Shown in pieces: positions 54,061-62,709 of a stretch of 64,000 nt of DNA. The position numbers and the translations under genes were made by a program. The notes under the pieces were generated by a model. That model did no database searches and was not told where the DNA came from. It saw only the letters and a program-made list of their open reading frames with translations. This DNA comes from Hydrogenophaga sp. (GTDB taxonomy: Bacteria; Pseudomonadota; Gammaproteobacteria; Burkholderiales; Burkholderiaceae_C). The stretch is taken from NCBI RefSeq assembly GCF_030373225.1, contig NZ_JAUCZG010000002.1, forward strand, positions 62,001-126,000. The letters are read 5' to 3'. How positions within the stretch are numbered: the stretch's first letter is position 1; each line of letters opens with the position of its first letter.

Positions 54061-54888
54061 TCAAGCGATGCCCGATTTTAGAGGCACAAAAAACACGGCC
54101 TCCAGCTCGGTGCGAACGGTGCCGGTGGCGGTTTTGTCGACCACCACCAGGTTCTGTTTGCCCGCTGCGGTGACCGCAGGCGCGACCAGCCGGCCGCCGA
54201 CGGCGAGCTGATCGATCCAGGCCTGGGGGATGTCGTTGCCACCGGCAGCGGCAATGATGGCTGCGTAGGGCGCGCCCCTGGGGTAGCCGAGCATGCCGTC
54301 GCCGAACAGCAGGTGCAGGTTGGAGACCCGGAAGGCCCGAAGGTTCTCGCGCGCCTTTTCGTGCAGGCCGCGCAGCCGTTCGATGCTGTAGACCTCGTGC
54401 GCCACCTGGGCGAGCACCGCCGCCTGGTAGCCGCAACCGGTGCCGATCTCCAGCACGCGGCCGAGTTTTCCGCCGTGGCCGGCGCACAGCAGTTCGATCA
54501 TGCGGGCCACCACGCCCGGTTTGGAGATGGTCTGGCCCAGGCCGATCGGCAGGCTGGTGTCTTCGTAGGCCTGGTTCACCAGCGCTGAGTCCACGAAGCG
54601 GTGCCGCTCCACCGCCTGCAGCGCCGCCAGCACACCGGCATGGCTCACACCTTGCGCCTGGATCTTGCGCACCATGGCGGCCCGAACGGCCGACGAATCC
54701 ATGCCCAGCCCCCCGGGAGCCGTGGGTCGCAGGACGACCGCGGGCTTGACGGCCGGGCGGGCCAGTGGCTGCACGAGAGCCCTGGCGGGTTGGGAAACGC
54801 GTGCCTGCGGCGCACGCACCGCAACGCTCCGGGGAGCGACCGGCAGCCGGGCCGGAAAGGTCGGCCGGGCCTTGCCGTCGTCTTTCAA
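54061..54888 (-). CDS. pcm: Protein-L-isoaspartate O-methyltransferase
   Basis: 275 residues, longer than the usual 210 because of a basic/Pro/Ala N-terminal extension of about 60 residues. The catalytic part has the SAM motif [16 protein letters not shown], the substrate loop [13 protein letters not shown] and [11 protein letters not shown]. It repairs isoaspartyl damage in proteins. Its start overlaps the surE stop by four bases. Confidence 0.94.
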   Translation of the reverse strand: MKDDGKARPTFPARLPVAPRSVAVRAPQARVSQPARALVQPLARPAVKPAVVLRPTAPGGLGMDSSAVRAAMVRKIQAQGVSHAGVLAALQAVERHRFVDSALVNQAYEDTSLPIGLGQTISKPGVVARMIELLCAGHGGKLGRVLEIGTGCGYQAAVLAQVAHEVYSIERLRGLHEKARENLRAFRVSNLHLLFGDGMLGYPRGAPYAAIIAAAGGNDIPQAWIDQLAVGGRLVAPAVTAAGKQNLVVVDKTATGTVRTELEAVFFVPLKSGIA

Positions 54889-55685
54889 GAAGCGGCTCCC
54901 CCGGCGCTCACGGCCTCGGGCGCTGCCGACAGGCCCGCGGCGGTGGGTGCCCAGTAGGCCAGGTGATCGTGGTCGGTCAGGTCCACCTTGAGGGGCGTGA
55001 TGGTGGCGTAACCCTGCACGGCGGCATGAAAGTCGGTGCCTTCGGCGTCGTCCTTGGCCGCACCGGCGCTGCCGATCCAGTACATGGTGTCGCCGCGCGG
55101 GTTGGTCTGGGAGATCACCTGCTCGGCTGCGTGGCGCCGGCCCAGTCGCGCCACCTTGAAGCCCTTGATGTCGGCGATGGGCCGGTTGGGAATGTTCACG
55201 TTGAGCAGCCAGGGGTCTGCGGGCGCGCCGTTTTCCAGCGAGGGCAGCAGCTGTGCCACCAGGCGCGCTGCGATGCGGCCCGCGTCTTCCAGGTGCCCCC
55301 AGCCTTTTTCGGTCTGCGAGAACGCAATGGCCGGAATGCCGAACAGGTAACCCTCCATCGCGGCGCCCACCGTGCCCGAGTAGATGGTGTCGTCGCCCAT
55401 GTTGGCACCGTTGTTGATGCCGGAGACCACCAGATCGGGCCGGTAACCGAGCAGGCCGGTGAGTGCGATGTGCACGCAGTCGGCCGGTGTGCCGTTGACA
55501 TACCGGAAACCGTTGTGCGCGGTGTGCACATACAGGGGTGAATGCAGGGTCAGCGCGTTGGACTTGGCGCTGTTGTTGTGCTCGGGCGCCACCACCTCCA
55601 CATCGGCCAGCCCCTTGAGGGCCTCGTACAGCGCCACCAGGCCGGGCGCCTGGTATCCATCGTCGTTGGAGATGAGTATTTTCAT
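54885..55685 (-). CDS. surE: 5'/3'-nucleotidase SurE
   Basis: 266 residues from [15 protein letters not shown], with metal-binding D8 and D9, and [18 protein letters not shown]. It dephosphorylates nucleoside monophosphates. First gene of surE-pcm-nlpD, overlapping pcm by four bases. The frame continues upstream without a plausible start. Divergent from the quinone oxidoreductase gene. Confidence 0.95.
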   Translation of the reverse strand: MKILISNDDGYQAPGLVALYEALKGLADVEVVAPEHNNSAKSNALTLHSPLYVHTAHNGFRYVNGTPADCVHIALTGLLGYRPDLVVSGINNGANMGDDTIYSGTVGAAMEGYLFGIPAIAFSQTEKGWGHLEDAGRIAARLVAQLLPSLENGAPADPWLLNVNIPNRPIADIKGFKVARLGRRHAAEQVISQTNPRGDTMYWIGSAGAAKDDAEGTDFHAAVQGYATITPLKVDLTDHDHLAYWAPTAAGLSAAPEAVSAGGAAS

Positions 55686-55807
55686 TGCCGCGATTTTAGG
55701 TGGGTTCCCCCCGGTCACGCTTGAGACAGACAGCGGGCTTACCCGCTGCAACCCCGGTCTTGCGCTGCCTATCATGGGCCGACCATTGACGCAACCGAGG
55801 AGACGGC

Positions 55808-56803
55808 ATGCACGCCTGGCTTTGTGAGAACCCCGTGGGCGTTGACGCCCTGACCTGGAAAGAACTGCCCACGCCCGAGCCGAAGGCGGGCGAGGTGCTG
55901 ATCGAGATCGAGGCGGCGAGCCTGAACTTTCCCGACCTGCTGATCGTGCAGAACAAGTACCAGATGAAACCGGCCCTGCCCTTCGTGCCGGGATCCGAGT
56001 ACGCCGGCGTGGTGCGCGCCGTGGGCGAAGGTGTGAAGCACCTGCCGGTGGGCCAGCGCGTGGCCTGCCTCAGTGGCACCGGGGGTTTCGGCACCCACAC
56101 GATCGCGCCCGCGGCCCTGTGCATGCCGCTGCCCGCCGGCTTCCCGGCGGTGGACGCGGCCGCCTTCATCATGATCTACGCCACCTCGTGGCACGCCCTG
56201 ATGGACCGCGCTGCACTCAAGGCCGGTGAAACCGTGCTGATCCTGGGCGCGGCCGGCGGTGTGGGCACGGCAGCGATCCAGATCGCCAAGGCGGCCGGCG
56301 CGCGTGTGATCGCCGCGGCCTCCAGCGACGAAAAGTGCGAGCTGTGCAAACAGCTCGGCGCCGATGCCACCATCAACTACAGCGTGCACACGCCCAGGGA
56401 AGGCCTGCGCGAGGCCATCAAGCAACTCACCGACGGCAAGGGCCCGGACGTGATCTACGACCCGGTGGGTGGCGACTTCGCCGAGCCGGCCTTTCGCTCC
56501 ATCGCGTGGCGCGGCCGCTACCTGGTGGTGGGTTTTGCCAGCGGCCCCATCCCGTCGCTGCCGCTCAACCTCACCCTGCTCAAGGGCGCGAGCATCGTCG
56601 GCGTGTTCTGGGGCGACTTCGCGCGCCGCGAACCCAAGGCCAACGCCCAGATGATGCAGGCGCTGGCGCAGATGTACGCCAGCGGCCAGGTCAAGCCGGT
56701 GATCGACCAGACCCTGCCCATGAGCGAGCTGCACAAGGCCTACGCCATCATGGGATCGCGTTCGGTCAAGGGCAAGCTGGTGATGGTGAACACCCCGGCC
56801 TGA
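55808..56803 (+). CDS. NADPH:quinone oxidoreductase-like MDR enzyme
   Basis: 331 residues of the zinc-free medium-chain reductase group. An N-terminal GroES-like domain contains [14 protein letters not shown] and [12 protein letters not shown]. The Rossmann motif is [18 protein letters not shown]. The C-terminal end is SVKGKLVMV. No structural or catalytic zinc cysteines are seen. It probably reduces quinones or enones with NADPH; substrate not assignable. It stands alone, converging with the GntR gene. Confidence 0.92.
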   Translation: MHAWLCENPVGVDALTWKELPTPEPKAGEVLIEIEAASLNFPDLLIVQNKYQMKPALPFVPGSEYAGVVRAVGEGVKHLPVGQRVACLSGTGGFGTHTIAPAALCMPLPAGFPAVDAAAFIMIYATSWHALMDRAALKAGETVLILGAAGGVGTAAIQIAKAAGARVIAAASSDEKCELCKQLGADATINYSVHTPREGLREAIKQLTDGKGPDVIYDPVGGDFAEPAFRSIAWRGRYLVVGFASGPIPSLPLNLTLLKGASIVGVFWGDFARREPKANAQMMQALAQMYASGQVKPVIDQTLPMSELHKAYAIMGSRSVKGKLVMVNTPA

Positions 56804-56821
56804 TCGCCTGCGCCGGGCCCC

Positions 56822-57577
56822 TCAGCCCAGCCCGAGCAGGTGCGCCAGCCCATGCGGCTCGGCGGGCCGCTCCAGCATCAGGTGGCGCTCCAGGTCCCGC
56901 AGGTGCTGGTCCATCAGGGCCACCGCCTCGTTGGCGTCGCCGCGTGCGATGCAGTCGACGATGCGCTCGTGCTCGTCGTGCTCGCAGGCCGCGTTGCCCG
57001 GTGGCTGGTGCACCGCCACGATCAGCGAACAGCGCGAGACGATCTCGATCAGGTAGCGCTGCAGGATGGGGTTGCCCGAGAGCTCGGCCAGGCGCAGGTG
57101 ATAGGCGCTGGCCAGGCGCGCCCACGACGGCTGGTCGAAGCGGTGCATCACCTGGTGTTCTTCCTTGAGCTGCGCACGCAGCGCCTTCAGGTCGGCCGGT
57201 GTGGCGCGTTCGGCCACCAGCCGCACGATGGCGGCTTCCAGCGCGCGCCGCGCTTCGAAGATCTGCTGCGTCTCCTCGCGCGTGGGCACGGCCACGATGG
57301 CCCCCCGGTTGGGCCGCAGCTGCACGATGTGGTCGTGCGCCAGCTTCTGCAGCACCTTTCGCACCACCGCGCGGCTCACGCCGAACAGTTCGCACAGCGG
57401 CGCCTCCGGCAGCTTGGTGCCGGGCGCCAGGCGTTGGCTCATGACGCTGTCGAACACCGCGCGGTAGATGCGCGTTTCAACATCGGCCTCGGCGGTCTCG
57501 ACAGCCGCCGGCGGCGACGCGGGCCGGGCCGGCGGCGTCCGGCGTTTGCGGGCCGGGGGTTCAGCGGTGTTGGGCAT
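56822..57577 (-). CDS. GntR-family regulator, FadR/FCD subfamily
   Basis: 251 residues. A basic N-terminal tail (KRRTPPARPASPP) precedes a winged helix (about 32-100) with SRAVVRKVLQKLAHDHIVQLRPNRG. The C-terminal FCD helical ligand-binding domain (about 110-235) has LRLAELSGNPILQRYL and HERIVDCIARGDANEAV. It overlaps the amidase gene by 17 bases and so is cotranscribed with the pathway it probably controls. The palindrome at 60231-60246 is the likely operator. Confidence 0.92.
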   Translation of the reverse strand: MPNTAEPPARKRRTPPARPASPPAAVETAEADVETRIYRAVFDSVMSQRLAPGTKLPEAPLCELFGVSRAVVRKVLQKLAHDHIVQLRPNRGAIVAVPTREETQQIFEARRALEAAIVRLVAERATPADLKALRAQLKEEHQVMHRFDQPSWARLASAYHLRLAELSGNPILQRYLIEIVSRCSLIVAVHQPPGNAACEHDEHERIVDCIARGDANEAVALMDQHLRDLERHLMLERPAEPHGLAHLLGLG

Positions 57578-58775
57578 TCAATATTCCTTGCAGTTGCTGC
57601 GCCATTCTGATCAATGCCAGGTCGCTGCCGGCCGGCCCGAGCAGCGAGATACCCAGCACGGTGCCGTCTGGCAGGGCCAGCGGCAGGCTCACCTGCGGCA
57701 GACCGGCCAGGCCGGCGATGCAGGTGATGGCCATGGTGCGCAGGCGCACGGCGTCCACGTCGGCGGGGTCGGCGTCGCGGCGCGGCGCCAGGCTGGCGGC
57801 CGAGGGCAGCACCGCCACAGCGTCGGCGCCCAGCAGCGCGCGCACCCGTGTGCGGATCTCCGCTGCCTGCGTGCGTGCGCGGGCGGCGGCGTCATCGGTC
57901 ACGGCGCTGGCCGCGCGCCAGCGCGCGCCGATGGCGGCGCCGAACACCGGTTGGTGCTCGGTGATCCATGCGCCGTGTGTGGCCCAGCCTTCGTGGGCGC
58001 CGGCCGTGGCGTAGGTCTGGCGCCAGTCGCCCAGGGGCGTGTCTGCGGCCACGCGCAGCGTTTGTGGATCGGTGTGCAGCAGCGTGGCCAGGGCATCGCG
58101 GGCCCGCTGCAGCGGTTCGGAAAACACCGGGTCGGCCAGCTCCCAGGCGTCTTGTGGCACGAGCACGCGCGTGGCTGTGAAGCTGGCAGGTGGCAACAGC
58201 ACGGCGCCCACGCGCTCGAAGGTGGTGGCTTCATGCGCCAGCCAGGTCACGGTGTCGAACGCGGGATGCAAGGGCACCAGGCCCTCGGCCGACACCAGGC
58301 CGTGCGTGGTGCGCAGGCCCCACAGGCCGGCGTAGCTGGCCGGCACGCGGGTGGAGCCGCCGGTGTCGGTGCCCAGCGCAAAGTCGACCAGGTGCGCGGC
58401 CACCGCCGCGCACGAGCCGCTGGACGAGCCACCGGTCACGCAGTCGGGCGCGGCGCTGTTGATGGGCGTGCCGTAGTGCACGTTGTCGCCGTGCAGGCTG
58501 TAGGCCAGTTCGTCGGTGAGCACCTTGCCCATGAGGGTGGCACCGGCGCCCAGCAGCTGCGCCACCACCGGACTGTGTTCGGTGGGCGCGGGGTGCGTGG
58601 CCAGCCAGGTCGGGTTGCCGGCGCCGGTGGGATGGCCGGCGACATCGAACACGTCCTTGGCGGCGAACGTCAGGCCGTCCAGCGGGCCGCTGGCAGCGGA
58701 CGGGATCACAAACCGGCCGTGTGGCACCCAGGCGCCCACGGTGTCGACGAGGGGGAAGCTCATGTCGGCTTTCAT
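57561..58775 (-). CDS. Amidase-signature family hydrolase
   Basis: 404 residues from MKADMSFPL, whose ATG overlaps the upstream stop by four bases (MSFPL at 58763 is the alternative). The Ser-cisSer-Lys triad is visible: K40 in TFAAKDVFD, S117 in TGGSSSGS, and nucleophile S141 in GTDTGGSTR, with the 24-residue serine spacing of the family. It hydrolyses an amide to an acid and ammonia. The partner deacetylase and ABC transporter suggest a nitrogenous compound is degraded; substrate unknown. Confidence 0.92.
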   Translation of the reverse strand: MKADMSFPLVDTVGAWVPHGRFVIPSAASGPLDGLTFAAKDVFDVAGHPTGAGNPTWLATHPAPTEHSPVVAQLLGAGATLMGKVLTDELAYSLHGDNVHYGTPINSAAPDCVTGGSSSGSCAAVAAHLVDFALGTDTGGSTRVPASYAGLWGLRTTHGLVSAEGLVPLHPAFDTVTWLAHEATTFERVGAVLLPPASFTATRVLVPQDAWELADPVFSEPLQRARDALATLLHTDPQTLRVAADTPLGDWRQTYATAGAHEGWATHGAWITEHQPVFGAAIGARWRAASAVTDDAAARARTQAAEIRTRVRALLGADAVAVLPSAASLAPRRDADPADVDAVRLRTMAITCIAGLAGLPQVSLPLALPDGTVLGISLLGPAGSDLALIRMAQQLQGILNAQHR

Positions 58776-59710
58776 GCAAAAAAAGCGGGGTCGTTCAGCG
58801 CCAGGCCGTCGACGTGGTCGCAGATCGCACCTGGCGTGGTGAACCAGACCTCGCCACGGTCGCGCGCCGCGCACAGGTGCTGCAGCGCGCGGCGCAGGTG
58901 GCGCAGCCGGTAGGGCTGGCCCACCAGGTAGGGGTGCAGCGCAATGCCCTGCACCAGCGGCTGCGCGCGCGCCTGCTCCAGCATCTCGTCGGTGTTGTCG
59001 ATGATCATTTGCGCGAAGTCCTTCGCGTCCATCTGGCGCGCCACGATCATGGGAATGTCGTTGAGCTCCTGCGGATACGGCACGGCCCACAGGCCCTGGC
59101 CGTCGCGCGTGCGCATGCGCACAGGCTGGTCGTCGTGGCACCAGTTGAGCGTGTAGGTGTAGCCGGTCTCGCTCAGCAGGTCGGGGGTGCTGCGACTCTC
59201 GGAAATCCAGGGAGAGAGCCAGCCGCGCGCATCCGCACCGCTCGCGGCGTTCATGCGCTCGCGGCACAGCACGAGCAACTCGCGCTCGGCGGCCTCGTCG
59301 AGCACGCCCTGTCGCTCAGCGTTGCTGTGGCCATGGCCCACCAGCTCGTCACCGCGTGCCACCAACGCCGACACCAGCTCGGGGCAGTGGTCGTACAGCG
59401 CGGTGTTGATCAGTGCGGCCGTGGGCAGGCCGAGCTGGTCGAAGAGCTCGAGACAACGCCAGGCGCCGACGCGGTTGCCGTATTCGCGCCAGCTGAAATT
59501 GAGCACATCGGGCTGCGGCGATCCAGGGCCGATGCCGGCGCCCAGCCCCTCGCCGAACGCGAAGTGCTCGATGTTGAAACCGAGGTAGACCGCCAGGCGC
59601 GCGCCGTTGGGCCAACGGTAGTCAGCCCGGCGCGTGATCGGGCGGTAGGCGAAGCGCCCGTGGTCGGGCAAGGGTCCAAGGTACTGGGCAGACATGGGCC
59701 AGGCGCTCAC
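58772..59710 (-). CDS. Polysaccharide-deacetylase-fold enzyme (PuuE-like)
   Basis: 312 residues with a NodB-type barrel. Segments: LAVYLGFNIEHFAFGEGLG, GLPTAALINTALYDHCPEL, ELVGHGHSNAERQ, and FAQMIIDNTDEML. The layout is that of the PuuE allantoinase / imidase branch of CE4, in which the classic TFDDGP motif is altered, as here. It probably opens a cyclic amide or ureide that the adjacent amidase then cuts. Coupled by ATGA overlaps on both sides. The substrate is inferred only in kind. Confidence 0.88.
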   Translation of the reverse strand: MSAWPMSAQYLGPLPDHGRFAYRPITRRADYRWPNGARLAVYLGFNIEHFAFGEGLGAGIGPGSPQPDVLNFSWREYGNRVGAWRCLELFDQLGLPTAALINTALYDHCPELVSALVARGDELVGHGHSNAERQGVLDEAAERELLVLCRERMNAASGADARGWLSPWISESRSTPDLLSETGYTYTLNWCHDDQPVRMRTRDGQGLWAVPYPQELNDIPMIVARQMDAKDFAQMIIDNTDEMLEQARAQPLVQGIALHPYLVGQPYRLRHLRRALQHLCAARDRGEVWFTTPGAICDHVDGLALNDPAFFA

Positions 59711-60126
59711 AAGGTTTCAAGGCCGGCGCGCACCAGCAGCCATTCGGCGCTGTCGTTCCACACCTCCATCAGCGTGATCAGGCCGTGGCTCACCACGTAG
59801 CGGTCCACGTAGCGGTTGCCTTCGAACGGCGTGCCGTCGGGCCACTCGCCGTACAAGGTGCCGATGCTGTAGACCACGGTCGCGGCCGCGCTGCCGCCGG
59901 CCACCGTCTCGGTGCACTCGATGCGTTTTTTCACCCAGCGGTAGCGCGTGGCATTGAAGGCCGAGCACTCGGCCGGGTCGCTCATGGCGCGTCCGCCGGT
60001 GAAGCGGATGCGCAGGCCCGGGGCGACAAACCGGCGCGCGCCGGCGGGGTCGGGAATCATGATGATGCGCAGGAACTCGTCAACCACCCGGGCCGGCGAG
60101 AGGGACTGCAAGGAGGCTTCGGACAT
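59707..60126 (-). CDS. NTF2/SnoaL-like small protein
   Basis: 139 residues from MSEASLQSLSPARVVDEF; GGAG lies upstream. A cone-shaped NTF2-like fold is suggested by IMIPDPAGARRFVAPGLRIRFTGG and YGEWPDGTPFEGNRYVDRYVV. Such proteins often isomerise or hydrolyse small cyclic compounds. First gene of the catabolic operon, overlapping the deacetylase by four bases. The role is unknown. Confidence 0.8.
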   Translation of the reverse strand: MSEASLQSLSPARVVDEFLRIIMIPDPAGARRFVAPGLRIRFTGGRAMSDPAECSAFNATRYRWVKKRIECTETVAGGSAAATVVYSIGTLYGEWPDGTPFEGNRYVDRYVVSHGLITLMEVWNDSAEWLLVRAGLETL

Positions 60127-60230
60127 CGGTTTCTCCACAAAAACGCACCGTGTTGAGGAATCGTGCACCGCCTTGGTTGCTGGTCTGCAGCGGTTGTGTG
60201 CACGTTCGAAGTGCGTGCAAGACACGTGCC

Positions 60231-60246
60231 AGATTGTTAACAATCT
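60231..60246. promoter_or_regulatory. Perfect 16-bp palindrome, likely GntR operator
   Basis: AGATTGTTAACAATCT, perfectly symmetric, lies between the divergent catabolic operon and the transporter gene. FadR-subfamily regulators bind short palindromes of the TTGT-N-ACAA kind. Its right half (TTAACA, 60237-60242) could be the -35 of a plus-strand promoter with CTACAT at 60261-60266. Confidence 0.6.
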
Positions 60247-60385
60247 GATTTTCACTGTGTCTACATAAGGAAGCAAGTCTTGGCGACAAGGTTGGCACGG
60301 CACTTGCAAACGAACGCCTGCAAAGACGGCATGCAAGCCGCCCGCGTCACCTCCGCCCTCCCCTCACCTCATCTGGAGTCCTGCC

Positions 60386-61585
60386 ATGTCCTCTTCCGTC
60401 TTCTCCACCCGCCGCGCCCTGTTGGCCGCCGGCTTCGTCCTCGCCGGCACCGCCCTCGCCGGCCAGGCCATGGCCCAGTCGGGCGAGCCCATCAAGCTCG
60501 GCCTGGTCACGGCGCTCTCCGGCCAGTCGGCACTCGCCGGCGAATCCATCACACGCGGCATGCAGATCGCCATCGACGAGATCAACGCCAAAGGCGGCCT
60601 GCTGGGCGGGCGCAAGCTCGAACTGGTGCGTCGCGACGACGAGGCCAACCCGGCCAAGGGCGTGATCGCGGCGCGCGAGCTGATCTACCGCGAAAAGGTG
60701 GCGGTGGTCTTCGGTGGCCTGGACACGCCCGTGTCCATGGCCATCGTGCCGCTGATCAACCAGGAAAAAGTGCCGTTCATGGGCCCGTGGGCCGCCGGCA
60801 CCGGCATCACCAAGAACGGCGCCGAGCCCAACTACGCCTTCCGCGTCTCGGCGGTGGACGAGATCGTGGACGTGGGCATGCTGGCCTACGCCCAGAAAAC
60901 CTTCAATGCGAAGAAGCCCGGCCTGATCCTGGTGAACAACCCCTGGGGCGAGAGCAACGAAAGAGGCCTGAAGGCGGCCATGACGGCCAAGGGCGTCATG
61001 CCCGCCGGCGTCGAAAAGTTCGAGGCCAACGACGTGGACATGGTGCCGCAGCTCACGCGCCTGAAAGCCGCCGGCGCCGACACCTTGTTCATGGTCGGCA
61101 ACGTCGGCCCCTCGGCGCAGGTGGTCAAGTCGCTCGACCGCATGGGCTGGAAGGTGCCGGTGGTCTCGCACTGGGGCCCCGCCGGTGGCCGCTTCACCGA
61201 ACTCGCCGGCCCGAACGCCAAAGAGGTGCACTTCGTGCAGACCTACAGCTTCTTCGGCAAGCAGGGCCCGGTGGGCGAGCGCGTGATCAAGGCCATGATG
61301 GCCAGATACCCCAACGTGAAGACGCCCGCCGACATCTCGCCGGCCGTGGGCGTGGCCAACGCCTACGACGCCACCCACCTGGCAGCGCTCGCGATCCAGG
61401 CGGCCGGCTCCACCCAGGGTGAGGCGGTGCGCCAGGGCTTCTACAAGATCGACAAGTACGAAGGCCTGATCAAGACCTACGTGAAGCCGTTCACTCCCAC
61501 AGTGCACGACGCGGTCACGTCTGACGACTATGTCTGGGCGCAGTTCATCGACAACCGCATCGTTCCCGTGGGTTCAACAAACTGA
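60386..61585 (+). CDS. ABC transporter substrate-binding protein (LivJ type)
   Basis: 399 residues. Twin-Arg-like start SSVFSTRRALLAAGF and a signal peptide ending near AMAQS. The mature type I periplasmic-binding fold has IKLGLVTALSGQSALAGES, GGRKLELVRRDDEANPAKGV and FPH-like loops. It binds an amino acid or amide-like ligand for the LivH/LivMG permease downstream. Co-regulation with the amidase operon is suggested by the shared intergenic palindrome. The ligand is unknown. Confidence 0.93.
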   Translation: MSSSVFSTRRALLAAGFVLAGTALAGQAMAQSGEPIKLGLVTALSGQSALAGESITRGMQIAIDEINAKGGLLGGRKLELVRRDDEANPAKGVIAARELIYREKVAVVFGGLDTPVSMAIVPLINQEKVPFMGPWAAGTGITKNGAEPNYAFRVSAVDEIVDVGMLAYAQKTFNAKKPGLILVNNPWGESNERGLKAAMTAKGVMPAGVEKFEANDVDMVPQLTRLKAAGADTLFMVGNVGPSAQVVKSLDRMGWKVPVVSHWGPAGGRFTELAGPNAKEVHFVQTYSFFGKQGPVGERVIKAMMARYPNVKTPADISPAVGVANAYDATHLAALAIQAAGSTQGEAVRQGFYKIDKYEGLIKTYVKPFTPTVHDAVTSDDYVWAQFIDNRIVPVGSTN

Positions 61586-61796
61586 GGTGCCCCCACGCTC
61601 CGCCGCTGCGCGGGTCGCTGCCCCCCGGGGGGGCTGATCCGGCTTGGGGCGGCCCGGCGCCGGATCTGGTGCCCCCACGCTCCGCCGCTGCGCGGGTCGC
61701 TGCCCCCCGGGGGGGCTGATCCGGCTTGGGGCTGCCCGGCGCCGGATCTGGTGCCCCCACGCTCCGCCGCTGCGCGGGTCGCTGCCCACGGGGGGG
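61586..61796. repeat. Three tandem copies (last one truncated) of the structured intergenic repeat
   Basis: Copies begin at 61586, 61668 and 61750 (period 82); the third stops after about 46 bases. Read on the minus strand they carry GATCCGGC...GCCGGATC arms around GCCGGGCCGCCCCAA. The core matches the array at 52031-52272, but both arms have changed together. It begins at the base after the stop codon of the binding-protein gene. Confidence 0.9.
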
Positions 61797-61830
61797 TGGC
61801 CCTGCCTTTTCTTTTTCACAAGGACTCTGG

Positions 61831-62709
61831 ATGTTGGAGTTGTCAGCGCTGGTCAGCGGCCTCGGCCTGGGCAGCATGTATGGGTTGATGGCGCTCGGGT
61901 TCTACGTGACCTACGCCGTCTCGGGCACGGTCAACTTCGCGCAGGGCAGCTCCATGATGCTCGGCGCGGTGTTGACCTTCACCTTCGCACAGACCTTCGG
62001 CTGGCCCGGCTGGGCGGCGGTGATCCTGGCGCTGGCGCTGTGTGCGCTCTACGGCCTGCTGGTCGAGGTGCTCGCGGTGCGGCCCTTCGTCAACCGCGGC
62101 TCCGACGCCTGGCTCATGGCCACGGTGGCCATGGGCATGGTGCTCGACAACGTGGTCATGTTCACCTACGGCAAGGAGCCGCGCAGCCTGCCGTCTCCGC
62201 TGGCGCAGGCGCCGCTGGAGATCGCCGGCACCAACCTCGGCGTCTACCCGCTGCAGCTGCTGATTCCGGTGGTGGGCCTGGCGCTGGCCGCCGTGCTGCA
62301 TACGCTGTCGCGCCGCACGCGCTGGGGCGTTGCCATGCTGGCCGTGGTGCAGAACCGCCCGGCTGCGCGGCTGATGGGCATTCCGATCCGGCGCGCGGTG
62401 GCGGTGGCGTTCGCGCTGTCCACGCTGTTCGCCGGCGTCGCGGGCGTGCTGATCGCGCCGCTGTTCAACGTGCATTCCGACATGGGAACGCTGTTCGGGC
62501 TGAAGGCCTTTGCGGTGGCCATCCTGGGCGGCATCACCAGCGCCTGGGGCGTGATGATCGCCGGCCTGCTGTTCGGTGTGGTCGAGGCCATGATCACCTC
62601 CACGCTCGGCTCGGGCTACACGCAGATCATCACCTTCGCGCTGGTGATCGTGGCGCTGGCCTGGCGACCCAACGGGCTGTTTGGCCGTGCCGAGGTGAAG
62701 AAGGTATGA
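61831..62709 (+). CDS. ABC transporter permease, LivH type
   Basis: 292 residues from MLELSALVSGLGLGSMYGL; AAGGA lies six bases upstream, and the frame opens earlier in the repeat array without support. About eight membrane spans. The EAA-like loop is VVQNRPAARLMGIPIRRAV. One half of the channel; the other half is in the following LivM-LivG fusion, to which it is coupled by an ATGA overlap. Confidence 0.94.
   Translation: MLELSALVSGLGLGSMYGLMALGFYVTYAVSGTVNFAQGSSMMLGAVLTFTFAQTFGWPGWAAVILALALCALYGLLVEVLAVRPFVNRGSDAWLMATVAMGMVLDNVVMFTYGKEPRSLPSPLAQAPLEIAGTNLGVYPLQLLIPVVGLALAAVLHTLSRRTRWGVAMLAVVQNRPAARLMGIPIRRAVAVAFALSTLFAGVAGVLIAPLFNVHSDMGTLFGLKAFAVAILGGITSAWGVMIAGLLFGVVEAMITSTLGSGYTQIITFALVIVALAWRPNGLFGRAEVKKV

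Noticed and set aside
50599..54081. 1160-residue open frame on the plus strand
   Set aside because: Runs antisense through rlmD, the hairpin repeats, the exonuclease and nlpD; composition is that of a shadow frame.
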